Shown: positions 1 through 8,024 of the stretch, piece after piece | Layout of the letters: every line of letters begins with the position of its first letter | How positions within the stretch are numbered: position 1 is the first letter of the stretch | Notes under the pieces: generated by a model | What the model was told of the DNA's origin: nothing | What the model saw: the letters and a program-made list of their open reading frames with translations, nothing else | Database searches by the model: none | NCBI RefSeq assembly: GCF_900446215.1 | Contig: NZ_UAQZ01000016.1 | Coordinates: forward strand, 62,001 to 126,000 | Origin: Burkholderia cenocepacia | GTDB lineage: Bacteria; Pseudomonadota; Gammaproteobacteria; Burkholderiales; Burkholderiaceae | Reading direction: 5' to 3' | Length of the DNA: 64,000 nt | Made by a program: the position numbers and the translations under genes

Positions 1-39
1 ATTGGTTCTGTTGGCCACGCCAGCAGAACAACCCCCTTT

Positions 40-152
40 GCCTGATGACCATAGCGAGTCGGTCCCACCCCTTCCCATCCCGAACAGGACCGTGAAACGA
101 CTCTACGCCGATGATAGTGCGGATTCCCGTGTGAAAGTAGGTAATCGTCAGG
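40..152 (+). rRNA. rrf: 5S ribosomal RNA
   Basis: This is the 5S rRNA of the large ribosomal subunit. The gene begins with GCCTGATGACC and ends with the complementary GTCAGGC, which form the closing helix. Between them lies the typical betaproteobacterial 5S body, including CCCATCCCGAACAG and GTGAAAGTAGGTAATCG. The first 39 bases are probably the end of the 23S-5S spacer, so the window starts just after a 23S gene. The exact ends may be off by one or two bases. Confidence 0.95.
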
Positions 153-168
153 CTCCCTAAGCCAGAAA

Positions 169-194
169 CCCCCGCCCGAAAGGCGGGGGTTTTT
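169..194 (+). terminator. Rho-independent terminator of the rRNA operon
   Basis: CCCCCGCC and GGCGGGGG form a perfect 8-bp G/C stem around a CGAAA loop and are followed by five T residues. It lies 17 bases after the 5S gene and is a textbook intrinsic terminator closing the rrn operon. Confidence 0.93.
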
Positions 195-289
195 GCATTG
201 GCGTGCCAAAAAAACATGCTTGCCGCAGTCGGTAGCCCAATCTCGTCAACCGTACGCAGTGAGCCATCTTGCTGCGATCTCCTCACCCA

Positions 290-778
290 TCAGACCATGA
301 TCCGCAAGATCGGAAAAAATCTGCCCGGGATAGCGCTCGATTCCTTTTCGCCGATCTTTTCAGCCCCCAGTGTCAGATAGAACGGCGCGGCATTGGGATC
401 TGCTTCGATCACAAAGCGCTTGATTCCTCTCGCAGCGGCCTCGGTCCGAACTGATTCCCACAGCGCACGGGCGACGCCCTGACCCATGTGATCGGGGTGA
501 ACGAACAGCCATCCGGGCGTTGGTCGATCCGAATTCAACGATGCTCGGATCCAGAACCCGATGATCGACTCGCCTGATTCCGCGACATAACCGATCGCCC
601 CTTCGATCGTCTCCGGCGAGATCGTGAGATCGTTTTGCCACACGTCCAGCCATTCCTTCGGATAGCCCCAGTGCGCTTTCGACAGGCGCGCCAGTCGCGT
701 GAGTTCGTCTGCGTCCGCGGCACGCGCGGAACGCACGGTAAATAGCTTGTGCATTTCGTCTCTCGTCATTGCCGACAC
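290..778 (-). CDS. GNAT family N-acetyltransferase
   Basis: This 162-residue protein matches the GNAT acetyltransferase fold, which transfers an acetyl group from acetyl-CoA to an amine. The acetyl-CoA binding motif A is visible near residues 95-108 as VHPDHMGQGVARAL, followed by a helix and the late strand and helix FVIEADPNAAPFYLTLGAEK, where GNATs carry motif B. The substrate cannot be told from sequence. The start used here is GTG; ATG codons lie 3 and 8 codons downstream and are equally possible. The gene is separate from the rRNA operon and reads toward it, with no operon partner. Confidence 0.8.
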   Translation of the reverse strand: MSAMTRDEMHKLFTVRSARAADADELTRLARLSKAHWGYPKEWLDVWQNDLTISPETIEGAIGYVAESGESIIGFWIRASLNSDRPTPGWLFVHPDHMGQGVARALWESVRTEAAARGIKRFVIEADPNAAPFYLTLGAEKIGEKESSAIPGRFFPILRIMV

Positions 779-894
779 CGTGTCGCGCCTTCATCAGTGC
801 ATCGTCGGGATCGCGGCATCTCACCGTCCGGTCGACGGCCGGCTGCTCGCAGCGGCTTTGCTCGACACTATGCATCCCCACACGCCCGTCGCAG

Positions 895-1266
895 TTACAT
901 GACCTGCGACGCATGTCCGGCGACGACACGCCAGTGGGCGCCCGATCGACGCCAGACACGCGTATAGGCAAACGTGCCGGCGAATGCCGCGCCATCGAAA
1001 TGTCCGGCGAGAGTCGCTCGCGTCGTGGTCAGGATCATCTCGTCGATCGCGCATGCGCGCCTCTCGAGGACGTCGAGTGTGTCGAGACGCAGAAGCTTCG
1101 CCCGATGCGCGGTGAGGTCGTCCTCCTTCGAGATGACCTGGCCGGTCGGGGCGGTGAATACCAGATCGTCGTCCAGCAGCGCGTCGAGCGCTTCGACGTC
1201 GTTGCTCAGCATCGCTGTGCGGAGCGCGGTCTCATAGGGTTCGATGACGGTACGGATTGCATCCAT
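895..1266 (-). CDS. SnoaL/DUF4440-like (NTF2-fold) protein
   Basis: This small protein of about 123 residues has the pattern of NTF2-like proteins: an N-terminal helix pair, then LLDDDLVFTAPTGQ, then alternating strands ending in TRVWRRSGAHWRVVAGHAS. That last pattern is characteristic of the DUF4440/SnoaL-like group. Members include steroid isomerases, polyketide cyclases and many uncharacterised proteins, so the function here is open. I chose the ATG at 1266 because GAGG lies about six bases upstream. The frame stays open to a GTG at 1314, but that start has no clear ribosome binding site. It may be translated with the membrane protein gene just upstream on the same strand. Confidence 0.7.
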   Translation of the reverse strand: MDAIRTVIEPYETALRTAMLSNDVEALDALLDDDLVFTAPTGQVISKEDDLTAHRAKLLRLDTLDVLERRACAIDEMILTTTRATLAGHFDGAAFAGTFAYTRVWRRSGAHWRVVAGHASQVM

Positions 1267-1321
1267 GTCAGGCCTCGCATCATTTTCGGAAGGGGAGCAG
1301 CATGGCGGTGACAAACGCAGC

Positions 1322-1921
1322 CTACCGCGCGTTCGACAACGACTGACGCCGGACCAGCATCACCATGCAGATGCCGATCGACGCGATGAGATTGACGGCC
1401 GGATAGAACGCGACCGCGACACTCCACGTGCTCAGTGCCAGCAGCGCCAGTGCGTACTTGAGCACGCATAGCGCGAAATACGCGAGGCTCTCGCTCCACG
1501 GATCGCGGATCGTCTTGCGCACGGTCGGGCCGAGGCCGGCAAGCTCGATCAGCGTAACCAGACAGATCGACACCGTCGGATCGTCGGTCAGCTTCCACAG
1601 CGGAATGGCCGACAGGGCCGCGCACAGAAACAGCCAGTCGAGGCCCGTCCAGCCGCGTTCGCCGCGAAACAGGCTGGCGATCAGCGTCAGAAAGCACGTG
1701 ACGGCGATCGCCGCCGTGCACCACGCGGACGGCCCCGCGCCCGCGACGAACTGGCCGGCAGCCGCGATCGCCGTGACGACCGACCACACGAGCCACGTGA
1801 ACAGATGCGGGCGCACGGTGCGCCGATAGATCGCGAGCGCGTAAGGAATCGCCGCCAGCAACGACACGGCCGTTCCGATCGCGCCGAAGATCGAAGCGGC
1901 GCCCTGATCGACATTCACCAT
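1322..1921 (-). CDS. Integral membrane protein of unknown function
   Basis: This is a predicted inner-membrane protein of about 199 residues made almost entirely of hydrophobic segments (for example IGTAVSLLAAIPYALAIY, TWLVWSVVTAIAAAG and CTAAIAVTCFLTLIASLF), consistent with six or seven helices. The first helix pair loosely recalls PQ-loop/SemiSWEET-like sugar transporters, but I see no diagnostic motif. The ATG at 1921 is chosen because the open frame upstream (to 2140) is arginine-rich and has no membrane character. It ends about 55 bases before the NTF2-like gene on the same strand. Confidence 0.6.
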   Translation of the reverse strand: MVNVDQGAASIFGAIGTAVSLLAAIPYALAIYRRTVRPHLFTWLVWSVVTAIAAAGQFVAGAGPSAWCTAAIAVTCFLTLIASLFRGERGWTGLDWLFLCAALSAIPLWKLTDDPTVSICLVTLIELAGLGPTVRKTIRDPWSESLAYFALCVLKYALALLALSTWSVAVAFYPAVNLIASIGICMVMLVRRQSLSNAR

Positions 1922-2096
1922 CGACGCAACCTCGTCCGGACTGGCCGACCAGTATGTGGTCTGACGGATCGCGGCGCAACGTCGTGCCGGCTCCGCGGTG
2001 CGGTGAACGCTGCGCGGATTCGCACCGGAACGCAGAAGAAACCGGACTGGAGCGTATCGACGGCACATGACGAGGCGCTCCACATCCATCAGCCAT

Positions 2097-3101
2097 TCAA
2101 GACTCCGCCTGAGCCGCATGCACGTCGCGCCGGAAGGCACCGGGGCTCGTCCCCGTCCATTTCCGGAACGCGCGATGAAACGCGCTCGGCTCGGTGAAGC
2201 CGAGCTCGGCCGCGATCTCCGCGACGCTGAGCGCGTGCCCGCGCAGCAGCGACTGCGCGAGCGCGCCGCGCAACTCGTCCTTGATCGCCGCGAAGCTTTG
2301 CCCTTCGCTGCGCAAACGCCGCCGCAGCGTCGCGGGCGTCGTGTCGAGGCGCACGGCCAGCGTGTCGAAGTCGGGCCATTCGGCGGCCGGCCGCGCCTTG
2401 AGATGCGCGCGCGTCTTCGCGACCCAGCCGGTGTCGTGCCGGTAGCGCACGAGCAGGTTGCCGGGCGCGCCGCGCAGGAAGGTCTTCAGCGCCTGCTCCG
2501 AACGGATCGTCGGCAGCGCGAGGTACGCGGCGTTGAACGCGAGCCGGCTGTCGGGCCGGTCGAAATGCACGGGGACGCCGAAGAACTGGTGATAGTCGCT
2601 GCGCTGGCCGGCGCTCGGGCACGCGAAATCGATGCGCTGCAGCGGGATGCGCCGGCCGATCAGCCAGCACGCGACGCCGAGCAGGATCAGCCAGAACGTC
2701 CGGTACGCGAACGCCGGGTACGGCGCGCCCGATTGCGCTAGCACGATCTGCGCCTGCCCGTCGGCCACCACGAGCTCGCCGTGCGGCTCGTCGAGCACCA
2801 CGCGCAGAAACTTCAGCGCGCGCCGCAGCGCCTTGTCGAGCGTGCCGGCACGCAGCACCGCGTGGCACAGCAGCGTGAAGCTGCCGCGCCGCATCGGGCG
2901 CGCGGCGAGTCCGAAGAACTCGTCGTCGAGCGCACCGGCGATCGCGAGCCACAGCCGGCCGTACTGCTGCGGCGTGACGGGCTCGTGCACGGCGGCCGGC
3001 AGCCCCGCGGCACGCAGCACGGGCACGGTCGGCAGGCCGCGCCGGCGCAGGCACGCAAGCGCATCGTCGACGAAATCCGGCGAAATCATCTGCGGCCCCA
3101 T
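2097..3101 (-). CDS. AraC family transcriptional regulator
   Basis: This 334-residue regulator has two parts. Residues of about 1-215 form the ligand-binding domain seen in OruR/ArgR-type AraC proteins (PF12625-like, with the phrase YRTFWLILLGVACWLIGRR). The last 100 residues are the paired helix-turn-helix, with LDTTPATLRRRLRSEG in the first helix-turn-helix and the AraC signature LGFTEPSAFHRAFRKWTGTSP in the second. It is transcribed divergently from the acyl-CoA ligase operon, with 143 bases between the two starts, so it most likely activates that operon in response to the acid degraded by it. The inducer is not known. Confidence 0.88.
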   Translation of the reverse strand: MGPQMISPDFVDDALACLRRRGLPTVPVLRAAGLPAAVHEPVTPQQYGRLWLAIAGALDDEFFGLAARPMRRGSFTLLCHAVLRAGTLDKALRRALKFLRVVLDEPHGELVVADGQAQIVLAQSGAPYPAFAYRTFWLILLGVACWLIGRRIPLQRIDFACPSAGQRSDYHQFFGVPVHFDRPDSRLAFNAAYLALPTIRSEQALKTFLRGAPGNLLVRYRHDTGWVAKTRAHLKARPAAEWPDFDTLAVRLDTTPATLRRRLRSEGQSFAAIKDELRGALAQSLLRGHALSVAEIAAELGFTEPSAFHRAFRKWTGTSPGAFRRDVHAAQAES

Positions 3102-3157
3102 TTTCCTGCGTCCTCCGACATGGCAAAAGCGATCACGATTCTAGATTCCGTTTGTCA

Positions 3158-3186
3158 TTGATTGCAATGTAGGGGCTGTCTACTAT
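3158..3186 (+). promoter_or_regulatory. Candidate sigma-70 promoter of the ligase-dehydrogenase-thiolase operon
   Basis: TTGATT (3158-3163) and TACTAT (3181-3186) are separated by exactly 17 bases and lie about 60 bases before the ligase start, in the gap shared with the divergent AraC gene. The short inverted pair CATTG/CAATG overlapping the -35 could be part of a regulator site. This is a reading by eye and has not been tested against a promoter model. Confidence 0.45.
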
Positions 3187-3244
3187 CAATGTATCCCCGT
3201 CGCGCCCCTGGCTCGCCGGCGGCCATAACGCACAGGAGACACGC

Positions 3245-4912
3245 ATGCCTGAAGGAGCTACCGCCCGGGCGGTGCCGGCCTACGCCGACGCCGTGGCCCG
3301 GTTCAGTATCGAGACCGCCGCCGCGCAACTGGACGGCGACCTGGAGCGCGGCCTGAACGCGTGTGTCGAATGCTGCGACCGGCACGCGAAGGCGGACGCG
3401 ATCGCGCTCGACTGGATCGACGCCGGCGGCCAGCACCATCGCTTCACCTTCGCGCAGATGCAGGCGTTGTCGGCCCGGGTCGCGCACCTGCTCGTCGCGC
3501 AGGGCGTGAAACCGGGCGACGTGGTGGCCGGCATGCTGCCGCGCACGCCGGAACTCGTCGCGACGATCCTCGGCACGTGGCGCGCGGGCGCCGTGTACCA
3601 GCCGCTGTTTACCGCGTTCGGCCCGAAGGCGATCGAGCACCGGCTGCGCATGAGCGGCGCGCGGCTGGTCGTGACCAACGTCGCGAATCGCGCGAAGCTC
3701 GACGAAATTGCCGACTGTCCGGCGGTCGCGACGGTGCGCGAAGCAGGCGAGACGCTGCCGGCTCACGACATCGATTTCCGCGCGGCGCTCGCTGCGCAGT
3801 CCGATACGTTCGAGCCGGTGCTGCGCAAGGGGTCGGACCTGTTCATGATGATGTCGACGTCGGGCACGACGGGTCTGCCGAAGGGCGTGCCGGTGCCGCT
3901 GTACGCGCTGCTCGCGTTCGGCGCGTACATGCGCGAAGCGGTCGACCTGCGCGCGAGCGACCGGTTCTGGAACATCGCCGATCCGGGCTGGGCGTACGGG
4001 CTCTATTACGCGATCACCGGCCCGCTGCTCCTCGGTCATGCGACGACGCTGTACGAGGGCAGCTTCACGGTCGAGAGCACCTATGACGTGATCGAGCGAC
4101 TCGGCATCACGAGCCTCGCCGGTTCACCGACCGCGTACCGGATGCTGATGGCGGCCGGCAACGAAGCGGCCGCACGGCTGAAAGGCCAGCTGCGCGTGGT
4201 CAGCAGTGCCGGCGAGCCGCTGAATCCCGAAGTCGTGCGCTGGTTCCACGCGGCGCTCGGCGCGCCGATCCATGACCACTACGGCCAGACCGAACTCGGG
4301 ATGGTCGTCAACAATCATCACGGCCTCACGCACGTCATCCATGCCGGTTCGGCTGGCCTCGCGATGCCGGGCTACCGTGTCGCGGTGCTCGACGAAGCCG
4401 GCCGCGAGCTTGGCCCCGGCGAGCCCGGCAACCTCGCGATCGACATCGCGCGCTCGCCGCTGCTGTGGTTCCGCGGCTACTGGCAGCAGGACACGCCGGC
4501 GATCGCGGGCGGCTACTACCGGACCGGCGACAACGTCGAGCTGGAGCCGGATGGCACCGTGAGCTTCATCGGCCGCGCGGACGACGTGATCACGTCGTCC
4601 GGCTACCGGATCGGCCCGTTCGACGTGGAAAGTGCGCTGATCGAGCATCCGGCCGTCAGCGAGGCTGCCGTGATCGGTGTGCCCGATCCGGAGCGCACGG
4701 AGATCGTGAAGGCGTTCGTCGTCCTGTCGAAAGGGTTCGACGGCACGCCGGAACTGGCCGAGGAATTGAGTCTGCACGTGAAGCGGCGGCTGTCCGCTCA
4801 CGCTTATCCGCGCGCGATCGACTTCGTCGACGCGCTGCCGAAAACCCCGAGCGGCAAGATCCAGCGCTTCGTGTTGCGCAAGATGGAAGCCGAGAAGGCC
4901 GCTCAACCCTGA
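3245..4912 (+). CDS. Acyl-CoA synthetase (AMP-forming, ANL superfamily)
   Basis: This 555-residue enzyme activates a carboxylic acid with ATP to an acyl-AMP and then forms the CoA thioester. The ANL phosphate-binding motif STSGTTGLPKG is at about residues 204-214, the adenine-binding DHYGQTE motif near 346-352, YRTGDN near 426-431, and the C-terminal catalytic lysine segment PKTPSGKIQR near 530-540. Its overall look resembles the medium-chain and propionyl/acetyl-CoA synthetase branch. It is the first gene of a three-gene operon with a 3-hydroxyacyl-CoA dehydrogenase and a thiolase, which suggests a short or 3-hydroxylated acid as substrate (inference). No signal peptide is present, so the enzyme is cytoplasmic. 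Confidence 0.88.
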   Translation: MPEGATARAVPAYADAVARFSIETAAAQLDGDLERGLNACVECCDRHAKADAIALDWIDAGGQHHRFTFAQMQALSARVAHLLVAQGVKPGDVVAGMLPRTPELVATILGTWRAGAVYQPLFTAFGPKAIEHRLRMSGARLVVTNVANRAKLDEIADCPAVATVREAGETLPAHDIDFRAALAAQSDTFEPVLRKGSDLFMMMSTSGTTGLPKGVPVPLYALLAFGAYMREAVDLRASDRFWNIADPGWAYGLYYAITGPLLLGHATTLYEGSFTVESTYDVIERLGITSLAGSPTAYRMLMAAGNEAAARLKGQLRVVSSAGEPLNPEVVRWFHAALGAPIHDHYGQTELGMVVNNHHGLTHVIHAGSAGLAMPGYRVAVLDEAGRELGPGEPGNLAIDIARSPLLWFRGYWQQDTPAIAGGYYRTGDNVELEPDGTVSFIGRADDVITSSGYRIGPFDVESALIEHPAVSEAAVIGVPDPERTEIVKAFVVLSKGFDGTPELAEELSLHVKRRLSAHAYPRAIDFVDALPKTPSGKIQRFVLRKMEAEKAAQP

Positions 4913-4925
4913 ATACGGACTGCGA

Positions 4926-5693
4926 ATGAATATCAAGGATCGCGTTTTTCTGATTACCGGTGCCGGTTCCGGCCTCGGCGCCGCGGTGGCGCGCATGGTC
5001 GTCGCGCAGGGCGGCAAAGCCGTGCTGCTGGACGTCAATGACGAGGCGGGCACGAGCCTCGCGAACGAACTCGGCGCGGCCGCGCGCTTCGTGAAGACCG
5101 ACGTGACGAGCGAAGCCGATGGTCAGGCAGCCGTCGCGGCCGCGCGCGACGCGTTCGGCCGTGTCGACGTGCTCGTCAACTGCGCGGGCGTCGCGCCGGG
5201 CGAGAAGGTCGTCGGCCGCGACGGCCCGCATTCGCTCGACCGCTTCGCGCGCGCGGTGTCGATCAATCTGGTCGGCACGTTCAACATGATCCGGCTGGCC
5301 GCAGAAGCGATGTCGAAGCAGGACGCCGACGCGGAAGGCGAGCGCGGCGTGATCGTCAATACCGCATCGGTCGCGGCGTTCGACGGGCAGATCGGACAGG
5401 CCGCGTATGCGGCGTCGAAGAGCGGCGTGGTGGGCATGACGCTGCCGATCGCACGCGAGCTCGCGCGCTTCGGCATTCGCGTCGTGACGGTCGCGCCCGG
5501 CATCTTCGCGACGCCGATGATGGCCGGCATGCCGCAGGACGTGCAGGACGCGCTCGGCAAGAGCGTGCCGTTCCCGCCGCGGCTCGGCCGCCCGGAAGAA
5601 TTTGCGGCGCTGGTGCGCCACATCGCCGAGAACACGATGTTGAACGGCGAAGTCATCCGTCTCGATGGCGCGTTGCGCATGGCACCGCGCTGA
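4926..5693 (+). CDS. SDR 3-hydroxyacyl-CoA dehydrogenase (HSD10-like)
   Basis: This 255-residue short-chain dehydrogenase has the cofactor motif TGAGSGLGAA at about residues 11-20, DVTSEAD, NCAGVAPG, and the catalytic Ser and Tyr-x3-Lys in NTASVAAFDG and YAASKSG. The cofactor-binding Asp after the second strand (LLLDVND) predicts NAD. The layout with a long insertion before the active site and the ending MLNGEVIRLDGALRMAPR are those of type II 3-hydroxyacyl-CoA/3-hydroxy-2-methylbutyryl-CoA dehydrogenases. It starts 13 bases after the ligase and 18 bases before the thiolase, so the three are surely co-transcribed. It would oxidise the 3-hydroxyacyl-CoA to the 3-ketoacyl-CoA. Confidence 0.87.
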   Translation: MNIKDRVFLITGAGSGLGAAVARMVVAQGGKAVLLDVNDEAGTSLANELGAAARFVKTDVTSEADGQAAVAAARDAFGRVDVLVNCAGVAPGEKVVGRDGPHSLDRFARAVSINLVGTFNMIRLAAEAMSKQDADAEGERGVIVNTASVAAFDGQIGQAAYAASKSGVVGMTLPIARELARFGIRVVTVAPGIFATPMMAGMPQDVQDALGKSVPFPPRLGRPEEFAALVRHIAENTMLNGEVIRLDGALRMAPR

Positions 5694-5711
5694 CACTGGA
5701 GGAAACGAATC

Positions 5712-6902
5712 ATGACGACTCAGGATCCGATCGTAATCGTGGGCGCGGCGCGCACGCCGATGGGCGGTTTTCAGGGCGACCTGGCGGCGGCCAGCGCGAG
5801 CGACCTTGGCGCGGTGGCGATTCGCGCCGCGCTCGAGCGCGCGAACGTGTCCGCCGAGCGCATCGACGAGATCGTGTTCGGCTGCGTGCTGCCGGCCGGC
5901 CAGGGCCAGGCGCCGGCGCGCCAGGCCGCGCTGAAGGCCGGGCTGCCGCTCGCCGCGGGTGCGACCACGGTCAACAAGATGTGCGGCTCCGGGATGAAGG
6001 CCGCGATGTTCGCGCACGACCTGCTGCTGGCGGGTTCGGCGGGCGTGGCCGTGGCGGGCGGGATGGAGAGCATGACGAATGCGCCGTACCTGCTGCCGAA
6101 GGCGCGCGCGGGCATGCGCATGGGTCATGGGCAGGTGCTCGACCACATGTTCCTCGACGGGCTCGAGGACGCGTATGAAAAGGGCCGCCTGATGGGTACC
6201 TTCGCCGAGGATTGCGCGCAGGCCTACCAGTTCACGCGCGAAGCGCAGGATGCGTTCGCGATTGCGTCGCTGACGCGGGCGCAGCGCGCGATCGCGGAAG
6301 GGCGTTTCGTGTCGGAAATCGCGCCGGTGACCGTGAAGGCCGGCAAGACGGAAAGCGTCGTGTCGATCGACGAGCAGCCGGGCAAGGCGAAACTCGACAA
6401 GATCCCGACGCTGAAGCCGGCGTTCCGCGACGGCGGCACGGTGACGGCCGCGAACGCCTCGTCGATTTCGGACGGCGCGGCCGCGCTCGTGATGATGCGT
6501 CGCTCGGAAGCCGAGCGCCTCGGCCTCACGCCGAAGGCCGTGATCGTCGGGCATTCGACTCATGCGGACCAGCCCGGCCTGTTCGCGACCGCGCCGATCG
6601 GCGCGCTGCGCAAGCTGTCGGAGAAAACCGGCTGGAACCTGCGCGACGTCGACCTGTTCGAGATCAACGAAGCGTTCGCGGTGGTGCCGATGGCCGCGAT
6701 GCGCGACCTCGACCTGCCGCACGAGAAGGTCAACGTGCACGGCGGCGCATGCGCGCTCGGGCATCCGATCGGCGCATCGGGTGCGCGCGTGATGGTGACG
6801 CTGCTGGCCGCGCTCGAAACGTATGGTTTGAAGCGCGGCGTCGCATCGCTGTGCATCGGCGGCGGCGAAGCGACGGCCGTCGCGATCGAGCGCCTCGCGT
6901 AA
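5712..6902 (+). CDS. Acetyl-CoA C-acyltransferase (thiolase)
   Basis: This 396-residue thiolase cleaves 3-ketoacyl-CoA with CoA to give acetyl-CoA and a shortened acyl-CoA. The nucleophilic cysteine is Cys91 in NKMCGSGMKA. The second signature NEAFAV and GGACALGHPIGASGAR follow in order, and the acid/base cysteine is in LCIGGGE near the C-terminus. Length and spacing match the family exactly. It has its own ribosome binding site (GGAGG at about 5698-5702) and is the last gene of the operon, followed by a strong terminator. It supplies the final step to a ligase plus dehydrogenase pathway. Confidence 0.92.
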   Translation: MTTQDPIVIVGAARTPMGGFQGDLAAASASDLGAVAIRAALERANVSAERIDEIVFGCVLPAGQGQAPARQAALKAGLPLAAGATTVNKMCGSGMKAAMFAHDLLLAGSAGVAVAGGMESMTNAPYLLPKARAGMRMGHGQVLDHMFLDGLEDAYEKGRLMGTFAEDCAQAYQFTREAQDAFAIASLTRAQRAIAEGRFVSEIAPVTVKAGKTESVVSIDEQPGKAKLDKIPTLKPAFRDGGTVTAANASSISDGAAALVMMRRSEAERLGLTPKAVIVGHSTHADQPGLFATAPIGALRKLSEKTGWNLRDVDLFEINEAFAVVPMAAMRDLDLPHEKVNVHGGACALGHPIGASGARVMVTLLAALETYGLKRGVASLCIGGGEATAVAIERLA

Positions 6903-6934
6903 CGCGACGCATCGTTCGTCCGTCCGTGGCATCG

Positions 6935-6987
6935 CGGGCGGCGCGTATCGCACGGGACCTTCCGTGTGGTGCGCGCCGCCCGTTTTT
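6935..6987 (+). terminator. Intrinsic terminator after the thiolase gene
   Basis: CGGGCGGCGCG (6935-6945) and CGCGCCGCCCG (6972-6982) form a perfect 11-bp stem, followed by TTTTT. It sits between the plus-strand thiolase gene and the convergent TetR gene. There is no matching A-run on the left side, so it mainly serves the plus strand. Confidence 0.85.
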
Positions 6988-7010
6988 ATTTGCCGGATCG
7001 CCGTGTCGCG

Positions 7011-7703
7011 CTACGACTTCGCGTTCGGCGATACCGCGCCGCATGCGCGAATCACGAGTTGCACGACCTGTTCGGTCCTGTCGTCGAACGCCTTCTTCGT
7101 GAACGCGCGCTTGCCGCTCAGCGCGCGAATCTGCGCATCGAAATCCGCATAGTGCTGCGTGGTCGCCCAGATCAGGTACATCAGCGCATGCGGGTCGATC
7201 GGCGCGAGCAGTCCGCGCGCGATCCAGCCGTCGATCACGTTGATGCGCGCGTCGAACCACGGCTTCACGCGTTGTGACAGGATGTCCTGCATGTGTTCCG
7301 CGCCGTGGATGATCTCGTTGGCCCAGACCTTCGAGCCGAGCGGGCGTCGCTGCGACAGCGCCATCTTCGCGCGCACGTAGCTGCCGATCGCCTCCACTGG
7401 ATCGTCGCCGGCCTCGAACGAGCCGGCCGCGCGATGCCAGTCCTCGAACAGGTCGTCGAGCACGCGGCGGTACAGCGCAAGCTTGGTCGGGAAGTAGTAG
7501 TGCACATTCGCCTTCGGCAGGCCCGCGCGCTCCGCGATCATCGCGGTGCTGGCGCCGGCGAGCCCGCGTTCCGCGAATACGGCTTCCGCGCACGCGAGCA
7601 GATGGGCTTCGTTGGACTCGCGAATGTGTGCCTTGCGTCGCCGCAAAGGCGCGGGCGTTTCGTCCCGGTCGGTGGCTTCGATCGCCGCCTCGTCATGTCT
7701 CAT
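7011..7703 (-). CDS. TetR family regulator, RutR-like (pyrimidine catabolism)
   Basis: This 230-residue TetR repressor has an N-terminal helix-turn-helix at about residues 28-75, with STAMIAERAGLPKANVHYYFPTK split between the two helices. Its C-terminal domain carries phrases typical of RutR, the uracil-responsive regulator of pyrimidine use (for example WFDARINVIDGWIARGL, and DPHALMYLIWATTQHYADFD in pieces). It lies directly upstream of and divergent from the reductive pyrimidine degradation genes, so control of that cluster by uracil or a pathway intermediate is the simplest reading. The first ~25 residues are charged and may be a start-site extension. Confidence 0.85.
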   Translation of the reverse strand: MRHDEAAIEATDRDETPAPLRRRKAHIRESNEAHLLACAEAVFAERGLAGASTAMIAERAGLPKANVHYYFPTKLALYRRVLDDLFEDWHRAAGSFEAGDDPVEAIGSYVRAKMALSQRRPLGSKVWANEIIHGAEHMQDILSQRVKPWFDARINVIDGWIARGLLAPIDPHALMYLIWATTQHYADFDAQIRALSGKRAFTKKAFDDRTEQVVQLVIRACGAVSPNAKS

Positions 7704-7852
7704 CGTGTCCCTCGCGCGGCGGCCATGCCGCGTTGGGCTTCATTCTAGCTGCTGATTCGCGTCGCGCGCACGCATCCGGATGCCGCGATTCCGCCGCGAT
7801 GCTGCGTTGCGGTGGCACGTTTCTCGCTCCATCGCGTCGCGCAAGAAAGACG

Positions 7853-7881
7853 TTGCGCTGGTCATTTTGATCGTCTAAAAC
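7853..7881 (+). promoter_or_regulatory. Candidate promoter of the pyrimidine degradation cluster
   Basis: TTGCGC (7853-7858) and TAAAAC (7876-7881) are spaced by 17 bases in the 320-base gap between the RutR-like regulator and the amidohydrolase gene. The perfect inverted repeat beginning at 7881 overlaps the end of the -10, a location suited to repression. The call rests on visual spacing only. Confidence 0.4.
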
Positions 7882-7898
7882 CTGTCCAATCGGACAGG
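7881..7898. promoter_or_regulatory. Candidate operator for the RutR-like regulator
   Basis: CCTGTCC and GGACAGG form a perfect 7-bp inverted repeat around AATC. It overlaps the predicted -10/+1 region of the pyrimidine operon, the natural position for a TetR-type dimer site. No other copy was noticed near neighbouring genes, so the site is probably specific to this promoter. Confidence 0.5.
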
Positions 7899-8024
7899 AT
7901 TTGCGCGTTTCGCGAATCGACGGGGACATGCACCGCATCCGGGCGGTGTGCCCTCGAAACAGGCATCACACGCACCGGCACAGACCGGGCTGACGACATC
8001 ACCGACCCCACAGGAGCGATACGA

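Noticed and set aside
4656..6953. A 765-codon open frame on the minus strand
   Set aside because: It is antisense to the SDR and thiolase genes, is extremely rich in Arg and His, and has no domain. It is a by-product of high GC content.
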